NCBI RefSeq assembly: GCF_015667795.1
Contig: NZ_JADPEL010000034.1
Location: forward strand, 1-37,263
Direction: 5' to 3'
DNA: 37,263 bases
Source: Clostridium sp. D53t1_180928_C8
GTDB lineage: Bacteria > Bacillota > Clostridia > Clostridiales > Clostridiaceae
The notes beneath the pieces are model-generated. The model searched no databases, was not told the origin of the DNA, and worked only from the letters and a program-made list of their open reading frames with translations. Below are positions 26,399 to 35,270 of this stretch, one piece after another. Position 1 is the stretch's first letter. Each line of letters starts with the position of its first letter. Position numbers and translations under genes: made by a program.

Positions 26399-29047
26399 CT
26401 ATTTTACTAAATTTTCTATTGTTTGGAAAGCAGCTTCTATAGCTTGTGGTATATTTTCAGGCTTCTTACCACCAGCTTGAGCCATATCCGGTCTTCCACC
26501 TCCGCCACCGCCAACAACAGTAGCTACTTCCTTAATTATCTTACCACAATGAATTCCATTACCTAATACATCTTTAGTTGCCATAGTAACTAAATTAACC
26601 TTATCTTCTGATTTACTTACTAGCACTACAACTCCTGAACCCATCTTACTTCTGATTTTATCAGCTAGATCTCTTAAAGCATTTCCATCTACACCTTCAA
26701 GTGCATAAGCTATAGCTTTAACTCCATTTATTTCTTTAGCAGAATTTAAAATATCGTCTAAAGCTCCACTTGTAAGCTTAGATTTAAGTTCAGCTATTTC
26801 CTTATCTTTTTCTTTTAACTCTATACCTTGAGAAGAAATTTTCTTTAAAACATCCTTTTCTGTACATTTAAGCGCTGAACAAGCTTCTTTTAATAACCTT
26901 TGCTTTTCTTCCATGTATTTAATAGCAGCTCTTCCTGTTAAAGCTTCGATTCTTCTAATCCCAGCAGCAACACCAGTTTCAGAAACTATTTTAAACAATC
27001 CAATTTCTCCAACATTAGATACATGAGTACCACCACAAAGTTCTTTAGAGAATTCTCCTGCAGCTACTACTCTAACTTTATCACCATATTTTTCATCAAA
27101 TAATGCAGTTGCTCCTGATTCCTTAGCTTCTTCAATTGTCATAAGCTTAGTTTCTACTGAATCAACCTCCATTATTTTATCATTAACTAAATCTTCAACC
27201 TTTTGAATTTCTTCAGCAGTCATAGCTTGGAAGTGAGTAAAGTCAAATCTTAATCTTTCATTATCTACAAAAGAACCAGCTTGGTGAACGTGAGAACCAA
27301 CAACTTCTTTTAATGCAGCTTGTAACATATGAGTTGCTGTATGGTTTTTACAAACACTAGCTCTTCTTACCTTATCTACAGTTAATGTAACCTCTTCACC
27401 ATTCTTTATGCTTCCATTTTTAACTTCAACATAATGAACTGTCTTTCCACCAACATTTTTCTTAGTGTTATAAACACAAGCAGAACCATTAGCACCAATT
27501 ATCATACCAGTATCACCAATTTGACCACCCATTTCAGCATAGAAAGGAGTCTTATCAGTTAAGATATAACCTTTACTTCCTTCAGTTAATTCATCTACAA
27601 AAGCTTCATCTGTTGCAAGTACTACAACCTTAGCAGTATCTTCTGTAGCTGTATATCCAACGAATTCTGTTTCAATATCAGCACTTACTTTATTTATTGG
27701 ATTTTCATCAGCTCCCATGTAAGAAGTTTCGCCCCTTGCACTTCTAGCTCTTTCTCTTTGAGCTTCCATTTCCTTTTTAAATTCTTCATTGTCAACAGTC
27801 ATTCCCTTTTCTTCAAGGATTTCTTCTGTTAACTCTAGTGGGAATCCATAAGTATCATATAATTTAAATGCTTTTTCTCCTGAAAGAACAGTAGCTTTAG
27901 CATCTTCTAATTCCTTAACATATCCATTTAATATGTTCATTCCACCATCAATAGTTTCATTAAATCTTTCTTCTTCTAAAGTTATTATCTTTGTTATATA
28001 ATCCTTATTCTCAACTAATACAGGATAATTTCCACCATAGTTTTCTACAACAGCATCTACAACATCTTTTAAGAATAATCCTTTAATTCCAAGTAGTCTT
28101 CCATGTCTTGCAGCTCTTCTTAAAAGTCTTCTTAAAACATATCCTCTACCTTCATTACTTGGTTGAACACCATCAGATATAAGCATAGTTACAGCTTTAA
28201 CGTGGTCAGTTACTATTCTTAATGAAGTATCAGAATTTATATCTTTTCCATATTCTACACCTGAAAGAGCAGATACTTTGTTTAATATATTTTTAACTGT
28301 ATCTATTTCAAATATGTTATCAACGCCTTGCATTATTGTTGCAATTCTTTCAAGTCCCATACCTGTATCTATGTTTTTGTTCTTTAATGGAGCATAGCTT
28401 CCATCTTCTTGCTTATCAAATTGAATAAATACTAGGTTCCAGAATTCAACTATTCTATCAGCATCTGAAGCTTCAACAAAATCATCTACATTTGTAACTG
28501 GAGCTACATCTACTCCTCTATCATAGTGAATTTCTGTACAAGGACCACATGGACCTACTGTTCCAACTTCCCAGAAGTTATCATCTTTTCCTAATCTAAA
28601 AATTCTATTTGGATCTATATCTGTTTTAGAAGTCCATATTTCATATGCTTCATCATCTTCTAAATATATTGTTACATATAATTTATCTTTTGGAAGTTTT
28701 AATACTTCTGTTACATATTCCCAAGACCATGGAATAATTTCACCCTTAAAGTAATCTCCAAATGAGAAGTTACCTAACATTTCAAAGAAAGTACCATGTC
28801 TAGAAGTCTTTCCTACGTTTTCTATATCACCAGTTCTTATACACTTTTGACAAGTTGTAACTCTGCTCTTTGGTGGTTTTTGTATTCCTGTGAAATATGG
28901 CTTAAGTGGTGCCATACCTGCATTTATTAATAATAAACTATTATCATTTTTAGGTACTAATGGAAAACTCTCCATTCTTAAATGTTCTTTAGATTCAAAA
29001 AAGCTTATAAAGCTTTCTCTTAATTCATTTGCTCCCATGAATTTCAT
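26399..29047 (-). CDS. alaS: alanyl-tRNA synthetase
   Basis: This 882-residue enzyme charges tRNA-Ala. The catalytic domain starts [19 protein letters not shown] and includes [18 protein letters not shown]. The editing domain has [11 protein letters not shown] and CGGTH metal ligands. The C-Ala/DHHA1 domain near the end carries [15 protein letters not shown]. Length is full. The gene is controlled by a T-box leader with a GCU specifier. It begins the run alaS-ireB-ruvX-DUF1292-fur-rnj, though ireB has its own terminator. Confidence 0.97.
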   Translation of the reverse strand: MKFMGANELRESFISFFESKEHLRMESFPLVPKNDNSLLLINAGMAPLKPYFTGIQKPPKSRVTTCQKCIRTGDIENVGKTSRHGTFFEMLGNFSFGDYFKGEIIPWSWEYVTEVLKLPKDKLYVTIYLEDDEAYEIWTSKTDIDPNRIFRLGKDDNFWEVGTVGPCGPCTEIHYDRGVDVAPVTNVDDFVEASDADRIVEFWNLVFIQFDKQEDGSYAPLKNKNIDTGMGLERIATIMQGVDNIFEIDTVKNILNKVSALSGVEYGKDINSDTSLRIVTDHVKAVTMLISDGVQPSNEGRGYVLRRLLRRAARHGRLLGIKGLFLKDVVDAVVENYGGNYPVLVENKDYITKIITLEEERFNETIDGGMNILNGYVKELEDAKATVLSGEKAFKLYDTYGFPLELTEEILEEKGMTVDNEEFKKEMEAQRERARSARGETSYMGADENPINKVSADIETEFVGYTATEDTAKVVVLATDEAFVDELTEGSKGYILTDKTPFYAEMGGQIGDTGMIIGANGSACVYNTKKNVGGKTVHYVEVKNGSIKNGEEVTLTVDKVRRASVCKNHTATHMLQAALKEVVGSHVHQAGSFVDNERLRFDFTHFQAMTAEEIQKVEDLVNDKIMEVDSVETKLMTIEEAKESGATALFDEKYGDKVRVVAAGEFSKELCGGTHVSNVGEIGLFKIVSETGVAAGIRRIEALTGRAAIKYMEEKQRLLKEACSALKCTEKDVLKKISSQGIELKEKDKEIAELKSKLTSGALDDILNSAKEINGVKAIAYALEGVDGNALRDLADKIRSKMGSGVVVLVSKSEDKVNLVTMATKDVLGNGIHCGKIIKEVATVVGGGGGGRPDMAQAGGKKPENIPQAIEAAFQTIENLVK

Positions 29048-29081
29048 GATTAATTACTACCTCCGTTTTTTAAATATAAAT

Positions 29082-29301
29082 AAAAAAAGTCTCCATCCCT
29101 CAAAAAAGAAAAGGGACGAAAACTTATAATTTCCGCGGTACCACCCTAATTATGTATATAAATATACATCACTTAAAGTAAAATAAGCTCCAAGATAGCT
29201 TCAATATGCAAAATAAGAAGTTTTCACCAAACACTTCCTCTCTAAATATTTACATCATATTTACTCATTCTTTTCATCGCTTTATATTAAATTTATTTCC
29301 T
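29082..29301 (-). promoter_or_regulatory. T-box riboswitch leader for alanine
   Basis: The T-box sequence AGGGTGGTACCGCGG is on the minus strand near 29148-29133. Stem I base strands (GAGTAAATA near the 5' end and TATTTTACTT) flank GGAGCT, giving a GCU alanine specifier. The terminator is a 14-pair stem (29125-29112 with 29100-29087) followed by seven T. Uncharged tRNA-Ala would favour the antiterminator and alaS expression. Confidence 0.92.
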
Positions 29302-29307
29302 AGCAAG

Positions 29308-29336
29308 ATTATATTTCATTTATACTCTTATGTCAA
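29308..29336 (-). promoter_or_regulatory. consensus sigma-A promoter of alaS
   Basis: TTGACA (29336-29331), a 17-base spacer, TATAAT (29313-29308). All twelve bases match the consensus, and the start falls just before the T-box stem I. Confidence 0.85.
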
Positions 29337-29372
29337 TAAATGAAATTTATTTTCATTCTATAAAAGCTTTAC

Positions 29373-30401
29373 TTAGAATAGATAATAATCTATATCATCA
29401 TATACAACTTTTATTATAACTGCAATTGGGACCGATAAAACCATTCCTATTACTCCCCCCATTTTTTCACCTAATATTAATAATATAATAATTATTATAG
29501 GATGCATATTAGTACTATCCCCTGTTATTTTAGGTGCTAAAAAGTTACCTTCTACTTGTTGTATCAAAAACACACCTACAGCTGCCAATAATCCCTTTGT
29601 AACTGAACCTGTAAAAGCCATAAAGATTATAGGAACGCCTCCTATAATAGGACCAAAATAAGGGATTATATTAGCTATTGCATTTATTATAGATAATACT
29701 AATGGGAATTTCACTCTAAGTATTAATAATAAAACAAATGATAATGCACCAATTATTAATGATAATAAAAGCTGACTTAATATGTATCTGCTTAATATCT
29801 TATCAATGTTATTATTTATATTTTTAATTAAAACTCTTTTATCCGTTGGAAATACTAATAATAATTTATTATAAATTAAATGTCCATCTGCTAATAAGTA
29901 ATAAGTTGTTATTGGAACAACCGCAAGACCAACAATATTTTCTCCAAGAGAAATCATGTTATCTACTAAATTAGTTGATGCACTACTTAAAATCATATTT
30001 ATTTTTTCTCCAACTTGCAAATATATAGTTTCAAAAACAGGTAATCTATCTAATTTAAATCTAGTTGCAAAAGCTAAAACATATTCCTCTATACTATCTA
30101 GCATAACCCCAAAGTTACCACTTTCTTTTAATATAGATGGTACTATACAATATAAAAGTCCTATAAATGCTAATAAAACTAATAATATAATTGATAGTGA
30201 ACTCTTTTTAGCTGATATATTAAATCTTTCACTTAGACAATTTCTTAACGGCTTTAAAGTATAAGCAATTATAAATGAAATTAATAATAAATTAATAACA
30301 TCTCTTATAGGAGTGAAATATATGTATATAGAAATACTAAGAACTACAAGAACAACTGCTATTACAGTTTTATAAATTAAACTTTTATGCTTTCCTAACA
30401 T
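29373..30401 (-). CDS. AI-2E/PerM family membrane transporter
   Basis: The 342-residue protein has about eight membrane segments and the family features: an N-terminal FIIAYTLKPLRNCL region, and the later PYFGPIIGGVPIIFMAF, VEGNFLAPKITGDSTNMHP and IGMVLSVPIAVIIKVVYDD motifs. Substrates of this family are mostly unknown; the autoinducer-2 name comes from one E. coli member. The ATG at 30401 follows AGGAGG and overlaps the end of the PRC-barrel gene by 17 bases, so the two are probably co-translated. A second family member is at 33639-34778. Confidence 0.88.
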   Translation of the reverse strand: MLGKHKSLIYKTVIAVVLVVLSISIYIYFTPIRDVINLLLISFIIAYTLKPLRNCLSERFNISAKKSSLSIILLVLLAFIGLLYCIVPSILKESGNFGVMLDSIEEYVLAFATRFKLDRLPVFETIYLQVGEKINMILSSASTNLVDNMISLGENIVGLAVVPITTYYLLADGHLIYNKLLLVFPTDKRVLIKNINNNIDKILSRYILSQLLLSLIIGALSFVLLLILRVKFPLVLSIINAIANIIPYFGPIIGGVPIIFMAFTGSVTKGLLAAVGVFLIQQVEGNFLAPKITGDSTNMHPIIIIILLILGEKMGGVIGMVLSVPIAVIIKVVYDDIDYYLF

Positions 30402-30885
30402 CCTTTACTCCTCCTAAATCATGAGGTAAAGTTTTAAGCTTAATACGCTCACTTCCCTTATATAAAATATAATCATCACATAAAACGCAATGTTTTAATG
30501 TTATAATTTCTTTTCCCTTAAACATCTTATCAAATATTCCTGAGCTAATAATCAACCCTTTTATACTAAAGTTTTCTTTATCTATAATTAAATCTTCAAG
30601 AACTCCAATTAACACTTTTTTTTCATTAAGAATATCTACAAATTTAATTTTCTTAAATTTTAATCCCTTAAATTTTGATGTTTCTGTAATTTTCATTACT
30701 TTATCTATAGAAGTTATTGAGTCACTTGAAACAAAAGTATGTTTTTTAATTATAGATGCTGGTGAAATTGTAAATCCTTCTATAATTCCTTTATTAAAAT
30801 CTATAGATATATCTTCTATAACTCCAATATATTTATTTTTAGAATCATAAACCTTCATTAAATAAAAATCTCTCCACTTAAACAT
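30385..30885 (-). CDS. PRC-barrel domain protein
   Basis: This 166-residue protein has two PRC-barrel-like repeats: MKVYDSKNKYIGVIEDISIDFNKGIIEGFTI (about 10-40) and VDILNEKKVLIGVLEDLIIDKENFSIKGLII (about 80-110). The start at 30885 is chosen because AGAGGTGAG precedes the ATG; an upstream in-frame ATG (30915) lies in a 14-bp palindrome. PRC barrels are adaptor folds in RNA processing, photosynthesis and sporulation proteins. A link with the overlapping transporter is suggested by gene order only. Confidence 0.7.
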   Translation of the reverse strand: MFKWRDFYLMKVYDSKNKYIGVIEDISIDFNKGIIEGFTISPASIIKKHTFVSSDSITSIDKVMKITETSKFKGLKFKKIKFVDILNEKKVLIGVLEDLIIDKENFSIKGLIISSGIFDKMFKGKEIITLKHCVLCDDYILYKGSERIKLKTLPHDLGGVKDVRKA

Positions 30886-30907
30886 TTTCTCACCTCTAAA
30901 AAAACAT

Positions 30908-30939
30908 ATAACCATAGTATTGACAAATACTATGGTTAT
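30908..30939 (-). terminator. 14-bp perfect hairpin: terminator or operator before the PRC-barrel gene
   Basis: ATAACCATAGTATT-GACA-AATACTATGGTTAT has no mismatch. On the minus strand seven T follow five bases later. It lies about 120 bases after the AraC-type regulator and 23 bases before the PRC-barrel ATG, so it may end the former or regulate the latter. Confidence 0.5.
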
Positions 30940-31059
30940 TATTAGTAAAATTTTTAGAATTTTTTAGAGAAATATCTTAATTAATATATAGTAAGTTTTT
31001 ATAATTCTCTACCAACCTTTTATATTTTACTATTACATTTCTAAACTATAAACAATATT

Positions 31060-32262
31060 TTATTGTCTAGCTTCATTTATGACACCCATCTTATAGTCTT
31101 GAGGTGATATTCCTACATGTTTTTTAAATATGTTGCTAAAATAATGTTGAGTACTATATCCGATAAGCTCTGCAATTTCATATAATTTTAATGATGGATC
31201 TCTCATTAAAATTATTGCATTTTTTATTCTTACATTAGTTAAATAATCAATAAAATTCATACCAAGCTCTCTTTTAAATAATCTAGTAAGATATGTTTGA
31301 CTAACACCTAAATTATTTGCTATTTCTGATATAGATAAATCTTCATTATGATAATTTCTATTTATATATTTTTGAACTTCAATAACCACTGGTGTTTTTT
31401 TACTCTTATCAATTAGCCTATTGCATAATGACTTATAAACAATATTTACCTGAACTGGATCATCACGCAAAAATGATGCACATATAACTACATTAATTTT
31501 AAGATATCTATTTATTGTATTTTCTAATTCAGTAACAGCTCCATGCCAATATTTTATTGGATTTATATCACATAAAATAACAACCTGCTTTTTAGAATCA
31601 ATAAAAACATTCAAATATTCAAATTTATTCATTATCTCATTAGTGATATTTAATATAGCATAACTTAGTAAATCTGACGACCAATTATTTTCAGTTGACC
31701 CTCTACTTTTTATTAAAGGCTTAACCATTATAAGTCCCATTGAATTAGTATAAGTAATATTAAAATACTTCATCTCTCTTTCAAGTTCTGAACTTCTAAT
31801 TTTCCCTCTTATCCAATCCTTCAGAAAATTTTCCTTTAAATGCTCACTGTCTTTTTCAAGCTTACTAGTTGCAAATTCTCTTTTTTTCTTCCTTCTATTT
31901 ATAATTTCATCCTTTGCATTACTAATGGTCTTCTTAAGATTTTCTTTATCTATATTACTTAAAATATAATCAAATATATTTAACTTTAATTTAGTTTGAA
32001 CATAATCCCCTGAAATAATTATTATAATAGGATCATTTAAGTCCCTTTTAAATTCCTCGATCAAATCTAATCTATTTAAAAATTGCATACTTATATCTAG
32101 AAAAATTAAATCTGGTTTTCTTTCTCTTGCAATTTCTAACGCAATCTCTCCATCTTCAGCTTCTCCCACAAGCTCAAAATCTGTAAATTCCCAGCTAATA
32201 ATACTTTTTATACTATTTCTAATTCTCAATTCATCATCAGCTATTAAAACTTTTATCAACAC
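31060..32262 (-). CDS. AraC-type response regulator with a degenerate receiver domain
   Basis: This 400-residue protein has an N-terminal receiver (about 1-115), a linker with a coiled region, and a C-terminal AraC helix-turn-helix pair (about 298-395: LSISEIANNLGVSQTYLTRLFKRELG, LKLYEIAELIGYSTQHYFSNIFKKHVG). It looks like the YesN group that pairs with YesM-type kinases. In the receiver Asp9/Asp10 and Asp56 are present, but the invariant Lys-Pro is Ser102-Asn103. The usual M-P and N-G after the phospho-Asp are M-Q and N-R. Phosphorylation switching is therefore doubtful. No intact kinase is adjacent. The start is GTG at 32262 after GGGGGGG; a TTG at 32259 is possible. Confidence 0.85.
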   Translation of the reverse strand: MLIKVLIADDELRIRNSIKSIISWEFTDFELVGEAEDGEIALEIARERKPDLIFLDISMQFLNRLDLIEEFKRDLNDPIIIIISGDYVQTKLKLNIFDYILSNIDKENLKKTISNAKDEIINRRKKKREFATSKLEKDSEHLKENFLKDWIRGKIRSSELEREMKYFNITYTNSMGLIMVKPLIKSRGSTENNWSSDLLSYAILNITNEIMNKFEYLNVFIDSKKQVVILCDINPIKYWHGAVTELENTINRYLKINVVICASFLRDDPVQVNIVYKSLCNRLIDKSKKTPVVIEVQKYINRNYHNEDLSISEIANNLGVSQTYLTRLFKRELGMNFIDYLTNVRIKNAIILMRDPSLKLYEIAELIGYSTQHYFSNIFKKHVGISPQDYKMGVINEARQ

Positions 32263-32280
32263 AATTCCCCCCCAAAACCT

Positions 32281-32343
32281 TTACTTTATTATTGGAATCC
32301 TTATTTCTACAGTACTTTCATTATCTAACCCACTAAAAATATT
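32281..32343 (-). pseudogene. remnant C-terminus of a YesM-type sensor histidine kinase
   Basis: Minus-strand translation ending at the TAA (32283-32281) reads NIFSGLDNESTVEIRIPIIK, the usual end of the ATPase domain of YesM-type kinases (I-x-S...G-T-x-V-x-I-x-I-P). A stop codon (TAA) lies in frame just before it. Residues resembling YRDYI precede that stop, and a frame-shifted VNS-K-like stretch lies further upstream. It ends 18 bases before the response regulator, the normal place for its partner kinase. The rest of the kinase is missing. Confidence 0.6.
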
Positions 32344-32432
32344 TTAAATGTAATCTCTATAAACCCCTTCTCTCTTTTTTTGCTTTATTCCATAATATAT
32401 GGTATTTAAAACTATTAACTAAATTACTATTA

Positions 32433-32510
32433 TTATTCAGTAAACAAAATTGCAAAAATAACAACTAAAATCCATATAATAATTACTATGACCACCGTAA
32501 ACCTTTGCAT
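32433..32510 (-). CDS. small hydrophobic single-span peptide, 25 residues
   Basis: An intact 25-codon ORF starts MQRFTVVIVI and ends AILFTE, nearly all of it one membrane helix with a basic N-terminus. AAGGTGAT lies nine bases before the ATG, a strong complement to 16S rRNA. It sits in a gap where the neighbouring kinase is decayed. No family was recognised. It could be a real small membrane protein, a type I-like toxin, or a reopened fragment of the lost kinase's membrane anchor. Confidence 0.45.
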   Translation of the reverse strand: MQRFTVVIVIIIWILVVIFAILFTE

Positions 32511-32694
32511 TTTGTTTTTATCACCTTATACTCTTTAAATGAAAATATAGTTCTGACTTCTCTAATATTTGTTTAATACATATTATAGATAAACTTTAAA
32601 GACTCTTTAGTGATACTACTTAGACATTAATTAAAACAGTTAACCTTCATTCTATATAATAGGATTTATTAGAGAATATACTATTTTATTACCC

Positions 32695-32805
32695 TTATAT
32701 AAATTTCATAAATTTTTCTAAACTCTCTAATCTAATTATTAATAAAATTATAACTACAAGAAAAATCGCTAGAATTATATTTTTATACTATGTTTATATG
32801 GTCAT
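32695..32805 (-). pseudogene. nonsense-interrupted small membrane peptide
   Basis: A very strong ribosome site (AAGGGGGGG) precedes an ATG at 32805, but the frame has stops at codons 4 and 6. The same frame then stays open for 30 codons: YKNIILAIFLVVIILLIIR, a membrane helix, then LESLEKFMKFI and a stop. This pattern fits a recently broken short membrane protein or the decayed N-terminus of a larger membrane protein such as the missing kinase. Confidence 0.4.
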
Positions 32806-33137
32806 ATCCCCCCCTTAATTCTCCATTTATTTATATTTTAATACTTTTTACAAATTATGTAAATAATTGCAACTATTGTTTTCTTGTCATTTTTATTTTT
32901 TCTTACTTCTTATTATTAGAGTTCATAAAAGACTATAGAAAAATTTCCAAAAACAAATTTAGATTTTAGGAAATTTTAAAGTTTAGAAGCACTAGGCCGC
33001 TCTATAGAATTTAACTTTGAAAGTGTAGTTTATAGATAAGTAATACTTTTAATTTCCTTCATATTAATACTTATATATGACTATATTTATTTGCTTAATA
33101 TTTTGCTACTTCTGTAAAAAAGATATTAAAATAAAAT
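32806..33137. other. AT-rich gap upstream of the broken locus, no gene seen
   Basis: The only structure noted is an inverted repeat AAAATTTCC...GGAAATTTT (about 32939-32978) with T residues after it on the minus strand, possibly a weak terminator. No ORF with a ribosome site was found. Confidence 0.35.
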
Positions 33138-33170
33138 AAATCCCTCTATTTTTATGTAGAGGGATTTATC
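33138..33170 (-). terminator. terminator of the cupin gene
   Basis: AAATCCCTCTA pairs with TAGAGGGATTT (8-base loop), then ATTTTATTTT on the minus strand, right after the stop codon. Confidence 0.8.
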
Positions 33171-33521
33171 TTAATTTTCTTTATATTCAGCTCCAGCCCC
33201 AACCTTAGTAATTTGAACTGCTACCATTTCAGAACCATTACCATTAATAATTTCATGCCACTTTCCTGATGGTACAAAAATCATTTTTCCTGGTTCTACT
33301 TCAAATTTATCATCTTCAAGCATCATTACTCCATTACCTTTTAAGAAAACAAAAATTTGTTCTCCATTAGGATGTCTATGGGATTTTAAAATTTGACCTG
33401 GTTTAAAATAATAAACCTCTGATGTCATATCATTTCCACCAAATACTGCAATTTTAGGAACTACAGTATCATTATATTGTTCTAATGATCCATCTAATAA
33501 ATGTTTACTATATTCACTCAT
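33171..33521 (-). CDS. small cupin-domain protein
   Basis: This 116-residue single-domain cupin has both conserved motifs: motif 1 with His48, His50 and Glu54 (SHRHPNGEQIFVFLKGNG) and motif 2 with His89 (PSGKWHEI), a normal metal site. Such proteins may be sugar isomerases, oxygenases or simple binding proteins, and the sequence does not decide. It is flanked by its own terminator and a GGAGG site, so it is probably monocistronic. Confidence 0.85.
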   Translation of the reverse strand: MSEYSKHLLDGSLEQYNDTVVPKIAVFGGNDMTSEVYYFKPGQILKSHRHPNGEQIFVFLKGNGVMMLEDDKFEVEPGKMIFVPSGKWHEIINGNGSEMVAVQITKVGAGAEYKEN

Positions 33522-33638
33522 AAAATACCTCCAAAAATACTACTTTATTTTTAATAACATTTATAGTATTTTAAACTTTACTGAATTTATACTTAAGGAG
33601 TAGCTTATTTAATAAATAAAATATAGAACACTACTTAA

Positions 33639-34778
33639 TTAATTTTTAACATTTATATCACTTTCCTTACTTACAAACACTTTATTACTACTTGCATATT
33701 TTTTATAAAAATTAAAACTTATAAATAATGCCATTAAATATATCATTCCTTTAAATCCTGCAACATTTAATCCTACAAATATAGCAATTAAAACACTTAA
33801 TGGTGATAGTTCTAATGATGATGATAAAAGCTTTGGCTCTAATATATTCCTTGTTATCATAATTATTGAAAATAAAATAACTAAAAATATAACTGTAATA
33901 TACTTGCCGCTAAAAAAATAAATAATTACAAGTGGTAAAAATATTAATATCATTCCTACAACAGGCAGTATATCTAATATCATACATGTTAAACTCAAAA
34001 GCAATGTGTATGGTATTTTTAATATACTAAATCCTATAAATGTAATTATAAATGTACATAAAATCAATATAGAATATGTACCTATATATTTAAAAATAAC
34101 ATCTTTAATTTCCGTTATAATTTTTATCAACTTATCAACTTCATTTTCATCAATATAATCCTTATTCTTTACTCGTGACGAGTCATTTTTTATAAATTTT
34201 TTAAGAAATACGAAACTAGATAATATTGCAAAAATTATTACTGATATAATATATGGAAATGCTGAAATTACACTTATTATATAATTTACAATGTTCATAC
34301 TAAAATCTAACGCATAATTTGATATATCTGATATAAGCTTATTTATATTGCTTTTTAAAGTTTCTAAGATAGATTCATCAATACTCTCAAATGCAGATAA
34401 TGAATCTTGAATAAAAACATTTATATTTGCTCCGTTATCATATATATATTCATATCCATCAGTTGCTAAATCTTTTATTTCCGAACAAAAATAAACCACA
34501 CCAAATCCTAATAAGGTTACGGTAATAATATAAAACATTAACGTAGAAATACTAGCTGCTAAATTACCATCTATATTAAACTTCTTAATTATGGCTTCTG
34601 TTGGTTTTTTTAAAATAGAGGCAGTTATTAATCCTATTATAAATGGCATTGTATATTTTAATGTTCCAACAATTATTAAAAATGAAAGAGTAAATACTAA
34701 TAAAAATACAATTAAATTTAGAAATGGCTTTAGTCTTTTAACTGCCAAGGATATATACTCCACTTTTATCACATCCAT
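33639..34778 (-). CDS. AI-2E family transporter, YtvI-like
   Basis: The 379-residue membrane protein has about eight hydrophobic segments. Its opening FLLVFTLSFLIIVGTLKYTMPFIIGLITASILKKPTEAIIKKF and its closing ILDILPVVGMILIFLPLVIIYF, ITRNILEPKLLSSSLELSPLSVLIAIFVGLNVAGFKG fit the YtvI branch, linked to sporulation in Bacillus. It is longer than and only distantly similar to the family member at 29373-30401. It follows a small ORF and a hairpin terminator. Confidence 0.8.
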   Translation of the reverse strand: MDVIKVEYISLAVKRLKPFLNLIVFLLVFTLSFLIIVGTLKYTMPFIIGLITASILKKPTEAIIKKFNIDGNLAASISTLMFYIITVTLLGFGVVYFCSEIKDLATDGYEYIYDNGANINVFIQDSLSAFESIDESILETLKSNINKLISDISNYALDFSMNIVNYIISVISAFPYIISVIIFAILSSFVFLKKFIKNDSSRVKNKDYIDENEVDKLIKIITEIKDVIFKYIGTYSILILCTFIITFIGFSILKIPYTLLLSLTCMILDILPVVGMILIFLPLVIIYFFSGKYITVIFLVILFSIIMITRNILEPKLLSSSLELSPLSVLIAIFVGLNVAGFKGMIYLMALFISFNFYKKYASSNKVFVSKESDINVKN

Positions 34779-34796
34779 CCTTTATATTAAAAATTA

Positions 34797-34822
34797 AAGG
34801 AGCTAAATAGTAGCTCCTTATT
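34797..34822 (-). terminator. hairpin between the 49-codon ORF and the YtvI-like gene
   Basis: AAGGAGCTA and TAGCTCCTT are perfect arms with a five-base loop, followed on the minus strand by TTAATTTTTAA. Confidence 0.6.
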
Positions 34823-34891
34823 ATATATACATTATTAAATTATATTTTTTAAAACTTTACCTTATGAATAACGAACTTCTATCCCCCTTCT

Positions 34892-35041
34892 CTAATGTAT
34901 TAGATAGATTGGATCATCTCCTTCTTTAAAACATTTATAAAGTTTAATTTTAGCATTAATTAAAAGCCTATTTTTAAGCTTTACGCACGCCTCCTCTCTA
35001 TCATATTTGTTCACTAACTGAACATCCTCCAATAACGACAT
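34892..35041 (-). CDS. hypothetical small protein, 49 residues
   Basis: An open frame runs from ATG 35041 to TAG 34892. It starts MSLLEDVQLVNKYDREEA, is Lys/Leu/Ile-rich in the middle, and ends GDDPIYLIH. AAGGGGTGAT lies eight bases before the ATG. A good promoter (35116-35150 region) and a downstream hairpin frame it as a complete transcription unit. It is probably helical and soluble. I do not recognise a family. The opening D-V-x-L-V-x-K-Y recalls N-termini of small sigma-like regulators, but that is too weak to name it. Confidence 0.6.
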   Translation of the reverse strand: MSLLEDVQLVNKYDREEACVKLKNRLLINAKIKLYKCFKEGDDPIYLIH

Positions 35042-35124
35042 TTAGAAGCATCACCCCTTTAGCTTTTATAATTATAAAACCTATAGACCTTAGTAGCCAT
35101 AAAACTTTTCTTTCGACTACTATA

Positions 35125-35171
35125 AATATAGTATACACCAGTAAATACACTTTGTAAATATTTACCAGTAA
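35125..35171 (-). promoter_or_regulatory. promoter with duplicated CCAGTAA operator-like boxes
   Basis: On the minus strand TTTACA, a 17-base spacer and TATACT form a vegetative-type promoter. TTACTGG occurs twice (35171-35165 and 35144-35138), 27 bases apart, one copy inside the spacer and one just upstream of the -35. Arms GTAAATA and TATTTAC also form an inverted repeat. This arrangement suggests a repressor site. Confidence 0.55.
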
Positions 35172-35270
35172 TTTTTTTTAAAAAATTTATAAAGAGTTAT
35201 ATTAAAATTACAATTTAACAATTACTTTAATTGTTAAATATATTTCTTTTAATATAACTCCTGCTATTGT

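Noticed and set aside
32939-32978. Inverted repeat AAAATTTCC/GGAAATTTT as a regulatory element
   Set aside because: It has a long loop and AT-rich arms in an AT-rich gap and may be chance; noted only within the gap entry.
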